DNA from: Geobacillus kaustophilus
Lineage (GTDB): Bacteria; Bacillota; Bacilli; Bacillales; Anoxybacillaceae
DNA: 64,000 nucleotides
NCBI RefSeq assembly: GCF_000948285.1
Contig: NZ_JYBP01000003.1
Coordinates: 2,728,001-2,792,000 of the forward strand
Reading direction: 5' to 3'
Shown: piece by piece, positions 27,947 through 40,985 of the stretch
Layout: every line of letters starts with the position of its first letter
Position numbering within the stretch: position 1 is the first letter of the stretch
Program-made: the position numbers and the translations under genes
Notes under the pieces: model-generated
What the model was told of the DNA's origin: nothing
What the model saw: the letters and a program-made list of their open reading frames with translations, nothing else
The model's database searches: none

Positions 27947-28482
27947 TCACCAAGGAGACAGAAGATGCCGTTCTTCTGTACATCGATGAAACGCATATCC
28001 GCTCTTATCATGTCTTGCGATCCACTTGGTCCGAGGTCGGCCGTCAAAAACGTGTGCCGACATTCGGCCATCATGCCCATGTTTCGGTATTTGGCGCGGT
28101 GAACGTCCACGATGGGGACATCGTGCTTCACCAAACAGAAGCCGCCAACGCTGCGACGTTCTTGGATTTCTTGCGCCTGCTCAAAGAGCGGCATCCCAAC
28201 CGGATCATTGCGCTCGTCTTGGACAATGCCCGGATTCATCACGCTCGAATGGGGAAGGACTTTTTGCGAGAAGAAGGACAATGTTTTCATTTCCTGTATC
28301 TGCCGCCCTGCTCGCCGCAGCTCAACCCGATCGAGCGTTTGTGGAAATGGCTGAAGGATACGATGATCGCCAACGCCTTTCACAAAGACCGCCACGAGAT
28401 CGTGCAAGCGGTTCAACGATTTGCTCATTACATTCAGGAACGCCCGGAGGAAGTGTTGCGGCGCTTGGGGTGTTCCGCGTAA
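27943..28482 (+). CDS. IS630-family transposase, catalytic DDE frame
   Basis: This 179-residue frame contains the DDE_3 (Tc1/mariner-like) core: YIDETHIRSY (first Asp with DE), LVLDNARIHHA (second Asp with the DNA.IH signature) and LPPCSPQLNPIERLWKWLK (third acidic residue with the PxxSPxLNPIE motif). All catalytic residues are present. Its own start would be TTG or an internal site, so expression most likely depends on frameshifting from the upstream frame. Confidence 0.82.
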   Translation: MITKETEDAVLLYIDETHIRSYHVLRSTWSEVGRQKRVPTFGHHAHVSVFGAVNVHDGDIVLHQTEAANAATFLDFLRLLKERHPNRIIALVLDNARIHHARMGKDFLREEGQCFHFLYLPPCSPQLNPIERLWKWLKDTMIANAFHKDRHEIVQAVQRFAHYIQERPEEVLRRLGCSA

Positions 28483-28537
28483 TCGAAAAGTTAACTTTTC
28501 AAGGTGCATTTATATAGAAAATCAGTGAACCGTGATG

Positions 28538-28768
28538 CTAATATACATGCTCATTGGATAGCTCCTTAATATAAAATTCAACCGTCGCTCCGCCTTTTTC
28601 ATTATTGTATGCCCAAATTTCACCTTCATAATGATTCACAATTCTTTTGGTAATATACAATCCTAATCCAACATGATTTTTATACTGCTTATCCTGGTAA
28701 AAAGGCTGGAACAACAAAGACGTATCGTTTTCTTTAAACTCCGTTCCTGTATCTGAACAGCGAAAATA
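28538..28768 (-). pseudogene. C-terminal stump of a sensor histidine kinase
   Basis: The minus-strand frame reads FRCSDTGTEFKEND, then LFQPFYQDKQYKNHVGLGLY and ITKRIVNHYEGEIWAYN, ending SNEHVY-stop. These are the G1, F and G2 boxes of a HATPase_c domain like those of BceS-type kinases that control ABC exporters. Everything upstream is missing because the MITE-like element begins at 28769 and metY directly follows it. The kinase ran in the same direction as the exported-peptide and exporter genes, which suggests it once regulated them. Confidence 0.72.
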
Positions 28769-29009
28769 TATAGATGCAATTTAAAGCTTTAACATTTATA
28801 GCTTTTACCGGTCATTGGATCGACTGTCGGGTGACCGAACAACGCCCCGCTGCACAGACCCATGCATGGGTCTGTGCAGCGGGGCGTTGTTCGGTCTTCC
28901 GTCACGCCTTAGCGTGACGGAGGCAAGCCACAGGCTTGCCTTCGACAGTCAAAAATGGACAAGCCGCTTTTCCGTCAAGGATATGTTAAACGCTTTCGTT
29001 GCATCTATA
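28769..29009 (-). repeat. MITE-like structured element, copy B (241 bp)
   Basis: The ends are perfect 11-bp inverted repeats, TATAGATGCAA and TTGCATCTATA. Inside, 28833–28896 is a perfect 64-bp palindrome (32-bp arms, no loop) starting GACCGAACAACGCCCCGCTG. It is flanked by a CCGTCACGC/GCGTGACGG hairpin, a GCAAGCC/GGCTTGC hairpin and an outer GACTGTCG/CGACAGTC pair. There is no coding capacity. A decayed inverse copy lies at 8426–8662. This one truncates the kinase stump and abuts the metY 3' end, where its hairpins could act as a transcription barrier. Confidence 0.8.
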
Positions 29010-29028
29010 TATATCCGCTTCGCTACTT

Positions 29029-30372
<1,344 letters not shown>

Positions 30373-30390
30373 TCATCCTGGCGTCTATAT

Positions 30391-30447
30391 CCAACTAATT
30401 CAGTTGGTTTTATATAAAAATCTACCATTTCCGCTGTGGGCTGTCAA
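30391..30447 (-). promoter_or_regulatory. metY promoter and candidate operator
   Basis: On the minus strand TTGACA (30447–30442) and TAGATT (30424–30419) are 17 bases apart. Just downstream, the interrupted palindrome CCAACTGAATTAGTTGG (30407–30391) overlaps the likely transcription start. It could bind an Rrf2-type or other dimeric repressor; its identity is not established. Confidence 0.62.
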
Positions 30448-30464
30448 TTGTATTTTTCAAAAAA

Positions 30465-30514
30465 TCTAAAAAATCTCCTTATAGGAGAAGCCCGCTGATT
30501 GGCGGGCTTTTCTT
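30465..30514 (-). terminator. gatCAB terminator region
   Basis: Two hairpins follow gatB: GCCCGCC/GGCGGGC, then TCTCCTAT/AAGGAGA followed by six Ts on the minus strand. Confidence 0.68.
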
Positions 30515-30519
30515 GTCAT

Positions 30520-31950
30520 TTAGCGCTTCTTGATTTCTTCCACGAGCAGCTTGTTGACAAGCGGCGGGTTTGCTTGGCCTTTCGTCGCCTTCATCACTTG
30601 CCCGACGAGGAAGCCGAGCGCACGGTCTTTGCCGTTTTTATAGTCTTCGACCGACTGCGGGTTGGCGTCCAGCACTTCGAGTACAATTTTGCGCAGCGCT
30701 CCTTCGTCGGAAATTTGCACGAGCCCTTTTTCTTTGACGATTTTCTCCGGGTCGCCGCCGTGTTCGACGAGTTCTTTAAACACTTTTTTCGCGATTTTCG
30801 ACGAAATTGTACCGTTTTGGATCAGTTTGATCATCCCAGCCAAGCTTTCCGGCGTCAAGGCAATGTCATGGAGCTCTTTTTGCTCGGCGTTTAAGTACCC
30901 GGATACTTCGACCATGAGCCAGTTTGACGCCAGTTTCGGATCGGCGCCGTTCGCAACGGTCGCTTCGAAGAAGTCCGCCATTTCTTTGGTCAATGTCAAC
31001 ACTTTGGCATCGTATTCCGGCAAGCCGAGCTCTTTGACATACCGCTTCCGGCGGGCGTCCGGCAGCTCCGGAATCGAGGCGCGGACGCGCGCTTTCCATT
31101 CGTCGTCAATGTAAAGCATAACTAAGTCGGGCTCTGGGAAGTAGCGGTAATCTTCTGATCCTTCTTTAACGCGCATCAGCACCGTCGTTTTTGTCGCTTC
31201 GTCAAAGCGCCGCGTTTCTTGGCGGATGACGCCGCCCGAAAGCAAAATTTTCTCCTGCCGCTTCGCTTCGTACTCGAGCCCCATGCGGACGAAGTTGAAC
31301 GAGTTTAAGTTTTTCAACTCCGTTTTCGTGCCGAACTTGTCCGACCCGATCGGGCGAAGCGAAATGTTCGCGTCGCAGCGGAGCGACCCTTCCTCCATTT
31401 TGCAGTCGGAGACGCCCGTGTACTGGATGATCGCTTTTAATTTTTCCAAGTAGGCGTATGCCTCTTCCGGCGAACGGATGTCGGGTTCCGAGACGATCTC
31501 GATGAGCGGCGTCCCTTGGCGGTTAAAGTCGACAAGTGAATAGCCGTCGCCTGTGTGGGTCAATTTGCCGGCGTCCTCTTCTAAGTGAATCCGGGTGATG
31601 CCGATTTTTTTCTTTTTCCCGTTCACTTCAATTTCAATCCAGCCGTTTTTGCCGAGCGGCTGATCGTATTGCGAAATTTGGTACGCTTTCGGGTTATCCG
31701 GATAAAAGTAGTTTTTGCGGTCAAATTTCGTTTCGGTCGCGATTTCGCAGTTTAACGCCATCGCGGCTTTCATCGCAAATTCGACCGCCTGGCGGTTCAA
31801 GACCGGCAGCACGCCCGGATACCCTAAGTCGATGACGTTCGTTTGCGTGTTCGGGGGCGCGCCGAACGCGTTCGGGCTGCTTGAGAAAATTTTCGATTTC
31901 GTTTTCAGCTCGACGTGCACCTCAAGTCCGATGACCGTTTCAAAGTTCAT
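30520..31950 (-). CDS. gatB: Asp/Glu-tRNA amidotransferase subunit B
   Basis: This 476-residue subunit recognises Glu-tRNA(Gln)/Asp-tRNA(Asn) and activates the acyl group with ATP before amidation. It starts [20 protein letters not shown], the family signature, and contains [20 protein letters not shown] and [14 protein letters not shown]. The C-terminal tail domain ([20 protein letters not shown]) is complete. A GTG directly before the ATG is an alternative start. It is the last gene of gatCAB, 12 bases after gatA. Confidence 0.96.
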   Translation of the reverse strand: MNFETVIGLEVHVELKTKSKIFSSSPNAFGAPPNTQTNVIDLGYPGVLPVLNRQAVEFAMKAAMALNCEIATETKFDRKNYFYPDNPKAYQISQYDQPLGKNGWIEIEVNGKKKKIGITRIHLEEDAGKLTHTGDGYSLVDFNRQGTPLIEIVSEPDIRSPEEAYAYLEKLKAIIQYTGVSDCKMEEGSLRCDANISLRPIGSDKFGTKTELKNLNSFNFVRMGLEYEAKRQEKILLSGGVIRQETRRFDEATKTTVLMRVKEGSEDYRYFPEPDLVMLYIDDEWKARVRASIPELPDARRKRYVKELGLPEYDAKVLTLTKEMADFFEATVANGADPKLASNWLMVEVSGYLNAEQKELHDIALTPESLAGMIKLIQNGTISSKIAKKVFKELVEHGGDPEKIVKEKGLVQISDEGALRKIVLEVLDANPQSVEDYKNGKDRALGFLVGQVMKATKGQANPPLVNKLLVEEIKKR

Positions 31951-31962
31951 CACCTAACCCCC

Positions 31963-33420
31963 TTACAACACCGGTTTTTGCTTATGGTAGTCCGTCGCCT
32001 GCTCAAACGCATGGGCGACGCGGTAGACGGTGCTTTCATCGAAGTGCTTGCCAATGATTTGCAAACCGACTGGCAAGCCGTCGACAAAGCCGCACGGCAC
32101 GGAAATGGCCGGCACGCCTGCCAAGTTGACCGGAATCGTCAAAATGTCGTTCATGTACATCTTCAGCGGATCGTTTGTTTTCTCGCCGATTTTAAACGCC
32201 GGCGTCGGCGTTGTCGGACCGATGATGACATCATATTGTTCAAAGACGTTTTCGAAGTCTCGCTTGATTAACGTCCGCACTTTTTGTGCTTTTTTGTAGT
32301 ACGCATCGTAATAGCCCGAGCTTAACGCGAACGTCCCGAGCATAATGCGGCGCTTGACCTCCGCTCCAAACCCTTCGCTTCGTGTCAGTTTATACATATC
32401 GATCAAGTTTTTCGCGTTGTCCGTCCGGTAGCCGTAGCGCACGCCGTCAAAGCGAGCGAGGTTCGCCGATGCTTCCGACGAAGCAAGCAAATAGTACGTC
32501 GCGAGCGCATATTTCGAATGCGGCAGGGACGCTTCTTCCCACGTCGCACCGAGCTTCTCAAGTACGTTGAGCGCCTCCAACACCGACTGGCGCACGCCTT
32601 CTTCGACGCCTTCGCCTACATATTCTTTCGGCACGGCAATTTTTAAACCTTTAATATCTCCTGTCAGCGCCTCGACATAGTTCGGCACCGGAATGTTCGC
32701 CGACGTCGAGTCCATCGGGTCGACGCCAGCGATCGCTTGCAATAAATAGGCGTTGTCTTCGACCGTGCGCGTAATCGGGCCGATTTGGTCGAGCGACGAC
32801 GCAAACGCGACGAGGCCAAAGCGCGAGACGCGGCCGTATGTGGGCTTCAGTCCGACGACACCGCAAAACGCCGCCGGCTGGCGGATCGACCCACCCGTAT
32901 CCGAGCCTAACGAAAACGGCACTTCACCGGCTGCCACCGCCGCCGCTGAACCGCCGCTCGAGCCGCCCGGAACGCGCTCTAAGTCCCACGGATTGCGCGT
33001 CAGTTGAAAACCAGAGTTTTCCGTCGACGAGCCCATGGCGAACTCGTCCATGTTCAGCTTCCCGACCGTGATCGTCCCTGCGGCGTGCAACCGCTCCATG
33101 ACGGTGGCGTCGTAGATCGGGTCAAAGTTGTATAAAATTTTGCTTGCGCATGTCGTGCGCAGTCCTTTGGTGACGATGTTGTCTTTAATGCCGATCGGCA
33201 AGCCGAACAGCGGGTTCGTTTCTTCGCCCTTGGCGAGCTGGTCATCCAACTCTTTCGCTTTCGCCCGCGCCTGTTCTTCATTTAACGTTAAAAACGCTTG
33301 CACTTTCTCTTCCACTTCGCCGATGCGGCGGAACGATTCGTCGACTAAATCGGAAATCGATACTTCCTTTTTCTGTAGCAACGTATGTAATTCCGACACC
33401 GTATGATCAAAAAGCGGCAT
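31963..33420 (-). CDS. gatA: Asp/Glu-tRNA amidotransferase subunit A
   Basis: This 485-residue amidase supplies ammonia from glutamine for tRNA-dependent amidation. The Ser-cisSer-Lys triad regions are intact: [12 protein letters not shown] (Lys), [14 protein letters not shown] (cis-Ser) and [14 protein letters not shown] (nucleophile Ser). The length is normal. It lies between gatC, 13 bases upstream, and gatB. Confidence 0.96.
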   Translation of the reverse strand: MPLFDHTVSELHTLLQKKEVSISDLVDESFRRIGEVEEKVQAFLTLNEEQARAKAKELDDQLAKGEETNPLFGLPIGIKDNIVTKGLRTTCASKILYNFDPIYDATVMERLHAAGTITVGKLNMDEFAMGSSTENSGFQLTRNPWDLERVPGGSSGGSAAAVAAGEVPFSLGSDTGGSIRQPAAFCGVVGLKPTYGRVSRFGLVAFASSLDQIGPITRTVEDNAYLLQAIAGVDPMDSTSANIPVPNYVEALTGDIKGLKIAVPKEYVGEGVEEGVRQSVLEALNVLEKLGATWEEASLPHSKYALATYYLLASSEASANLARFDGVRYGYRTDNAKNLIDMYKLTRSEGFGAEVKRRIMLGTFALSSGYYDAYYKKAQKVRTLIKRDFENVFEQYDVIIGPTTPTPAFKIGEKTNDPLKMYMNDILTIPVNLAGVPAISVPCGFVDGLPVGLQIIGKHFDESTVYRVAHAFEQATDYHKQKPVL

Positions 33421-33433
33421 AAATCCCCCTCCT

Positions 33434-33724
33434 TTACTCTAAAATGGCCGGCACGCGGAACTGGCCGTCTTGCTGGTCCGGTGCGTTTTTCAACACTTCC
33501 TCGCGCGGCAGCCCCGGTTCGGGAACATCCTCGCGCATGACGTTTCTCATATCGAGCACGTGTGAAGTCGGCGGAACGTTCTCCGTATCCAATTCATTCA
33601 ACTGCTCGGCAAACGTAATGATCGCATCGAGCTGTTTCGTAAACATCTCCGCCTCTTCATCCGTAATCGCCAACCGCGCCAAATCGGCGACATGTTTCAC
33701 TTGTTCAATCGAAATTCGCGACAT
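33434..33724 (-). CDS. gatC: Asp/Glu-tRNA amidotransferase subunit C
   Basis: This 96-residue protein begins [20 protein letters not shown] and ends [11 protein letters not shown]. It is the small linker subunit that wraps GatA and GatB together. The frame is open far upstream, but GCGGAGGTGAACAAA before this ATG and the family length fix the start. It is the first gene of the gatCAB operon. Confidence 0.93.
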   Translation of the reverse strand: MSRISIEQVKHVADLARLAITDEEAEMFTKQLDAIITFAEQLNELDTENVPPTSHVLDMRNVMREDVPEPGLPREEVLKNAPDQQDGQFRVPAILE

Positions 33725-33824
33725 TTTGTTCACCTCCGCATGGTCGACCTTCCACAATACTATGATGATACCAAACGTTAAGGAAATAAAGCAACATTCC
33801 AGCCAACATTTGCTTTGTTGCTCA

Positions 33825-33853
33825 TTGACAATCCCGAACATATGTACTATAAT
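33825..33853 (+). promoter_or_regulatory. Consensus sigma-A promoter
   Basis: TTGACA and TATAAT are separated by 17 bases, a perfect consensus, about 27 bases before the start codon of the coiled-coil gene. Confidence 0.85.
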
Positions 33854-33879
33854 AACCATAACTTGAAAAAGGGGGAATA

Positions 33880-34428
33880 ATGACGATGAGTGAAGCCTTG
33901 CTCGCCCAAGTGCTCGACCGCTTGAACGCGATGGACGGGACACTGCAAAAGCTCGTGGAAGGCCAAGAGCGGCTCGAGCGGGAACAAATCGCCATTCGCC
34001 AGGAACAGCAAGAAATCCGGAAAGAGCAACAAGAAATCCGGAAAGAGCAACAGGAGATTCGAAAAGAACAACAAGAGATTCGCAAAGAGCAGCAAGAAAT
34101 CCGTTTGGAACAACAGCGTCTGCGCCAAGAACAAGATTCGCTTCGCGCCGGACAAAAGGAATTGAACGGCATCGTGACCGCCCTTCTTCATCGTCAAGAC
34201 GAAACAGACGCGAAGCTGGAAGCTCTCGCCGCTGACGTCCACCATCTTCATCAGGAGTTCGCTTCATTGAAGCAAGCGGTGGAACACCTCGAACAAAAAA
34301 TGGACTCCCGCTACGAGCAATTGGCCGCCCAGATCGAAGACATCAAACTGGACTTGAATTTCATCGCCCACCGCACCGTCGATAACGAACGAATCATTTA
34401 CAAGCTCAAAGAAATGCTGTTTCGTTAA
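33880..34428 (+). CDS. Coiled-coil protein with EIRKEQQ heptad repeats
   Basis: This protein of about 182 residues begins [20 protein letters not shown]. At residues ~45–79 five heptads of the form EIRKEQQ follow each other (21-bp DNA repeats at 34012–34116), making a long single coiled coil. The C-terminal half ([20 protein letters not shown]… [20 protein letters not shown]) is also helical but not repetitive. There is no signal or membrane segment. A consensus promoter precedes it. The function is unknown; the architecture parallels the protein at 19223–19954. The second ATG, 33886, is an alternative start. Confidence 0.75.
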   Translation: MTMSEALLAQVLDRLNAMDGTLQKLVEGQERLEREQIAIRQEQQEIRKEQQEIRKEQQEIRKEQQEIRKEQQEIRLEQQRLRQEQDSLRAGQKELNGIVTALLHRQDETDAKLEALAADVHHLHQEFASLKQAVEHLEQKMDSRYEQLAAQIEDIKLDLNFIAHRTVDNERIIYKLKEMLFR

Positions 34429-34459
34429 TCGATTCTCAATACGGAAGGAGCCCGCCGCC

Positions 34460-35233
34460 ATGAATGTTGCGTTTGACCATCTCGTCCATTTGACCGAGCG
34501 GCCGGAACAGGCGAAAGCTGCGTTTGAACAGTTGGGGTTTACATCCATCCATGGCGGCCGCCATCCGTCATGGGGAACGTATAATGCTTTGTGTTATTTC
34601 GACCATTTGCGCTACATCGAATGGATCGGCATTGCCGATGAGCAGACGGCAAAAACGTGCGGAAATCCGCTCATCGCCCAGCTTGTCGCCGACCGCGAAG
34701 ACGGAAACGGCTTTTCCCAGTTCGCCTTTCGAACGAACGATATCGAAACGTTGGCCGCACAGCTCAAAAACAAAGGGTTCACCCCGATCGGGCCGCTCCC
34801 TGGCAGCCGCCAGCGCTATGATGGCAAACGATTGACGTGGACCATGCTGTTTATAGAAGACGACATAGACGGGGCGTTCCGTTACCCGTTTTTTATCCAG
34901 TGGGGCGATGACGATGACGTGCGGATGAATGAGCTGGCACCGCTGATTCGACACCCGGTTGGGTCTCTTTTTTTGTCGTCCATCAGCGTCTATACGCTCG
35001 ACCTTCGCCGCACCATCGACGTGTATCGGCGGCTGTTTGGCCTTCCTGCCCCCCGCTTTGGGCGCGATGAGGCAGGTGCGTACGCTGAACTAGCCGTCGG
35101 CGGCATTACCCTTCATTTTTATGAAGCCCACCGCCAGCCGTCGACGCGTCCGTTTTTGTGCCGGCTTGTGGGTATACAGGAGCAGCACCGCATTGAAATC
35201 GATGGCGGGACGTATATCGTTTCCAGATCGTGA
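34460..35233 (+). CDS. VOC-superfamily (glyoxalase-like) protein
   Basis: This 257-residue protein has two vicinal-oxygen-chelate-like halves. The first begins VAFDHLVHLTERPEQAKAAF, a typical metal-binding HL strand, and includes YFDHLRYIEWIGI. The second runs from SVYTLDLRRTIDVYRRLFGL. It resembles the glyoxalase-like-domain proteins of unknown substrate in Bacillaceae. AAGGAGCCCGCCGCC precedes the ATG. It is probably cotranscribed with the coiled-coil gene, 31 bases upstream. Confidence 0.75.
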   Translation: MNVAFDHLVHLTERPEQAKAAFEQLGFTSIHGGRHPSWGTYNALCYFDHLRYIEWIGIADEQTAKTCGNPLIAQLVADREDGNGFSQFAFRTNDIETLAAQLKNKGFTPIGPLPGSRQRYDGKRLTWTMLFIEDDIDGAFRYPFFIQWGDDDDVRMNELAPLIRHPVGSLFLSSISVYTLDLRRTIDVYRRLFGLPAPRFGRDEAGAYAELAVGGITLHFYEAHRQPSTRPFLCRLVGIQEQHRIEIDGGTYIVSRS

Positions 35234-35259
35234 CGGACATTCCTGTTCTCACATACTCC

Positions 35260-35335
35260 CCTTTGCCGCTGAATAAGATGGAATAACCGTATTATCTTCA
35301 TCATCGCAAGACGCAAACGGCAAAGGGGGAATTCA
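35260..35335 (+). promoter_or_regulatory. Leader inverted repeat covering the amine-oxidase ribosome binding site
   Basis: TCCCCTTTGCCG near 35258–35270 is complementary to CGGCAAAGGGGGA just before the ATG at 35339, with about 55 bases between. The 3' arm contains the ribosome binding site, so a folded leader could block translation. Confidence 0.5.
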
Positions 35336-35338
35336 ACC

Positions 35339-36814
35339 ATGTCCCACCCGTATGTTTCTCCAAAACTTTCGATGGAAACGATGGTCTCGATCATTCGAAA
35401 CGGCTTAAAGAAAGCATCGGCGCCGAAAAACATCGTCATCATCGGCGCCGGCATGGCGGGGCTTGTCGCGGCGTCATTGCTGAAGCAAGCCGAACATCGC
35501 ATCACCATCCTTGAAGCGTCCGAGCGGGTCGGCGGCCGAATCTACACGCTCCGCTCCAACTTTCGCGACGACCAGTATCTTGAAGCCGGCGCCATGCGCA
35601 TCCCGCACACCCATCAGTTGACATTGGAATATATCAAAAAATTCAACTTGCCGCTCCACCCGTTTATCAACAGCACTCCGCGCGACATTCTTTATTTTCG
35701 CGGCGTGAAAGCGCGTCTTGGCGAATATGAGCAGCATCCCGACCTCTTTGGCTTTCCGGTCGCCGCGCATGAACGGGGCAAAACTGCTTCCCAATTATTG
35801 CAGATGGCCATTCGTCCGGTTATTCAATTCATTGAACAACATCCGGAACACCATTGGCCGATTGTCATTGAACAACTGGATCGCTACTCGCTGGACGCCT
35901 ATTTGCGCTACAACCCGTTCGGCCTACAGTTGTCTGTGGGAGCCATCGATATGATCAAAGCCGTTCTTTCGCTCGGAGGATTGCCAGAACTGTCGTTTCT
36001 GGAAATGTTGCGTGAACTCATGGTGCTGTTTACTCCGAACATTCGTTTTTATGAGATTGTGGGAGGAAACGACCGACTTCCGAAAGCCTTTTTGCCGCAA
36101 CTGAAGGATGACATCCTTTTCAGCCACAAAGTGCAAAAAATCGTCCAGCACGAAAATGGCGTCACCGTCCACGCCACGCACACAAAAATTCTTCAACCGT
36201 TTCAAATCACCGCCGATCACGTGATCGTCACCATCCCGTTTTCGATTTTGCAGTTTGTCGACATCGAACCGCGCCATTCCTTTTCCGAAAACAAATGGAA
36301 AGCCATTCGCGAGCTTCATTACGCCGGTTCAACGAAAACCGGCATCCAGTTTAAAACACGGTTTTGGGAAAAGGAAGGCATGTTCGGGGGCAAAACCGTT
36401 TCCGATCTGCCAATTACGTATACACAATATCCAAGCCAAGGCATTGGCACGACGGGGCCAGGCGTCGTACTGGCAAGCTATACGTGGGAAGATGACACGA
36501 TCCCATGGGACGGCTTAAGCGATGAAGAACGTCTTGAATATACGTTGAAAAATTTAGCCGTCCTCCATGGGGAACAAGTGTACCGTGAATTTGAAACGGG
36601 AACGAGCCATAGCTGGGTGCGCTATCCGTATTCCGGCGGCGCCTTTACGATGATGAAGCCGAATCAAGTGACGGAGCTGTCGCCGTACATTGCGACTCCC
36701 GAGGGACGGATGCATTTTGCCGGGGAACACGCTTCCACCCACCACGGATGGATTCAAGGCGCCATTGAATCCGGCATCCGCGCCGCGTATGAAGTGAACA
36801 ATTTGCCAGCTTAG
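35339..36814 (+). CDS. Flavin-dependent amine oxidase
   Basis: This 491-residue protein has an FAD-binding Rossmann motif, IVIIGAGMAGLVAASLLKQA, near residue 32, followed by LEASERVGGRIYTLRSNF, the GG motif of monoamine and L-amino-acid oxidases. The C-terminal FAD segment is GRMHFAGEHASTHHGWIQGA IESG. A tyrosine-rich central substrate domain is present. Family members deaminate amines or amino acids with release of hydrogen peroxide; the substrate here is unknown. There is no signal peptide. Confidence 0.87.
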   Translation: MSHPYVSPKLSMETMVSIIRNGLKKASAPKNIVIIGAGMAGLVAASLLKQAEHRITILEASERVGGRIYTLRSNFRDDQYLEAGAMRIPHTHQLTLEYIKKFNLPLHPFINSTPRDILYFRGVKARLGEYEQHPDLFGFPVAAHERGKTASQLLQMAIRPVIQFIEQHPEHHWPIVIEQLDRYSLDAYLRYNPFGLQLSVGAIDMIKAVLSLGGLPELSFLEMLRELMVLFTPNIRFYEIVGGNDRLPKAFLPQLKDDILFSHKVQKIVQHENGVTVHATHTKILQPFQITADHVIVTIPFSILQFVDIEPRHSFSENKWKAIRELHYAGSTKTGIQFKTRFWEKEGMFGGKTVSDLPITYTQYPSQGIGTTGPGVVLASYTWEDDTIPWDGLSDEERLEYTLKNLAVLHGEQVYREFETGTSHSWVRYPYSGGAFTMMKPNQVTELSPYIATPEGRMHFAGEHASTHHGWIQGAIESGIRAAYEVNNLPA

Positions 36815-36819
36815 CCGGT

Positions 36820-37395
36820 TCAATCTCTCTCACACGCTCTAGAGCAGCGATGATGGCGGAACGTCTTCATCCGCTCATACAACGTCAAAATATCCTCGGC
36901 GCTAACGATGAGATCAAGATCTTCCGGCGCGGCAAATCCGTTTTCGACGGTATGCCGAAGCAAGTCAAGGAGCGGGTCGAAAAACCCGTCCACATTGAGC
37001 AGGCCGATCGGCTTTTGATGGAGGCCGACGCGCGACCACGAGAGCACTTCAAACAGCTCTTCGTACGTTCCATAGCCCCCGGGCATGGCGATAAACCCGT
37101 CGGCCGCCTCGTACATTTTCGCCTTGCGCGTATGCATCGTATCGACGACCAACAGTTTGGTCAACCGATCATGCGCCACTTCCCGGTCCTTCAAAAATTG
37201 CGGAATGATCCCAACTACGCGCCCTTGATGGCCTAGCGCCGCCTCAGCAACCTCTCCCATCAAGCCCCGTGTCCCGCCGCCGTAAATGAGCGTAATGCCG
37301 CTTCGGGCGAAAAACGTTCCGAGCTCTTGGGCTGCTTCTTTATATTTCTGGCTTTGTCCATAACTTGATCCGCAAAACACACAGATGGCTTTCAT
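36820..37395 (-). CDS. LOG family nucleoside 5'-monophosphate phosphoribohydrolase
   Basis: This 191-residue protein begins MKAICVFCGSSYGQSQKYKE and contains IYGGGTRGLMGEVAEAAL and PGGYGTYEELFEVLSW. The PGGxGTxxE motif defines the LOG (lonely guy, TIGR00730) family. Members release ribose 5-phosphate from AMP-like or cytokinin-like nucleotides. The length is complete. It is convergent with the amine oxidase gene, six bases away. Confidence 0.88.
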   Translation of the reverse strand: MKAICVFCGSSYGQSQKYKEAAQELGTFFARSGITLIYGGGTRGLMGEVAEAALGHQGRVVGIIPQFLKDREVAHDRLTKLLVVDTMHTRKAKMYEAADGFIAMPGGYGTYEELFEVLSWSRVGLHQKPIGLLNVDGFFDPLLDLLRHTVENGFAAPEDLDLIVSAEDILTLYERMKTFRHHRCSRACERD

Positions 37396-37734
37396 GATCG
37401 TGACACACCTTTACTTGTGCAGTTTGAAAACAGACAGGATAATCCGGCATTTCGAACAAAGGCGGCCATAGCCACCCACGTCTCTAGGTTATCATTTTAC
37501 CAATCTGCCTCCCATCCGACAAATCACGGTTTCAAGTTGCTCGCCCCATGTTTGTCCGCGCTGATGAGAGACAGATGGGAACCCTGCTTCCATCCCCATT
37601 TAGCCCTTTCCTCTAAAAAGAGGGGCTCAACCGTGTTGCGCTATGCGGCCTTTTGGCCTGCTTTTCCATATCGAAACAAGTGCGTCAACGAAAAACATCC
37701 CCTCCGGCTCGTCCAGAGAGGATGCGACGCGTTG
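37396..37734. other. Intergenic region with camS terminator
   Basis: The only clear structure is a minus-strand terminator at 37691–37724 (CATCC…TCTC stem pairing with AGGGGATG, followed by TTTTTCG) for camS. I see no gene in the rest; the LOG gene promoter must lie here. Confidence 0.55.
37691..37724 (-). terminator. camS terminator
   Basis: The minus-strand stem CATCCTCTC/AGGGGATG is followed by TTTTT, 11 bases after the camS stop. Confidence 0.72.

Positions 37735-40985
<3,251 letters not shown>

Larger units (their letters stand above)
27333..28500 (+). mobile_element. IS630-family insertion sequence
   Basis: The two transposase frames are bounded by related inverted sequences: AAAAAGTTAACCTTCG on the left, and a right end whose complement reads GAAAAGTTAACTTTTCG. 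A 15-bp direct repeat, ATATACATGCTCATT, occurs immediately left (27318–27332) and again about 40 bases beyond the right end (28541–28555). The expected TA target duplication is not evident on the right, so the exact right boundary is uncertain. Confidence 0.65.
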
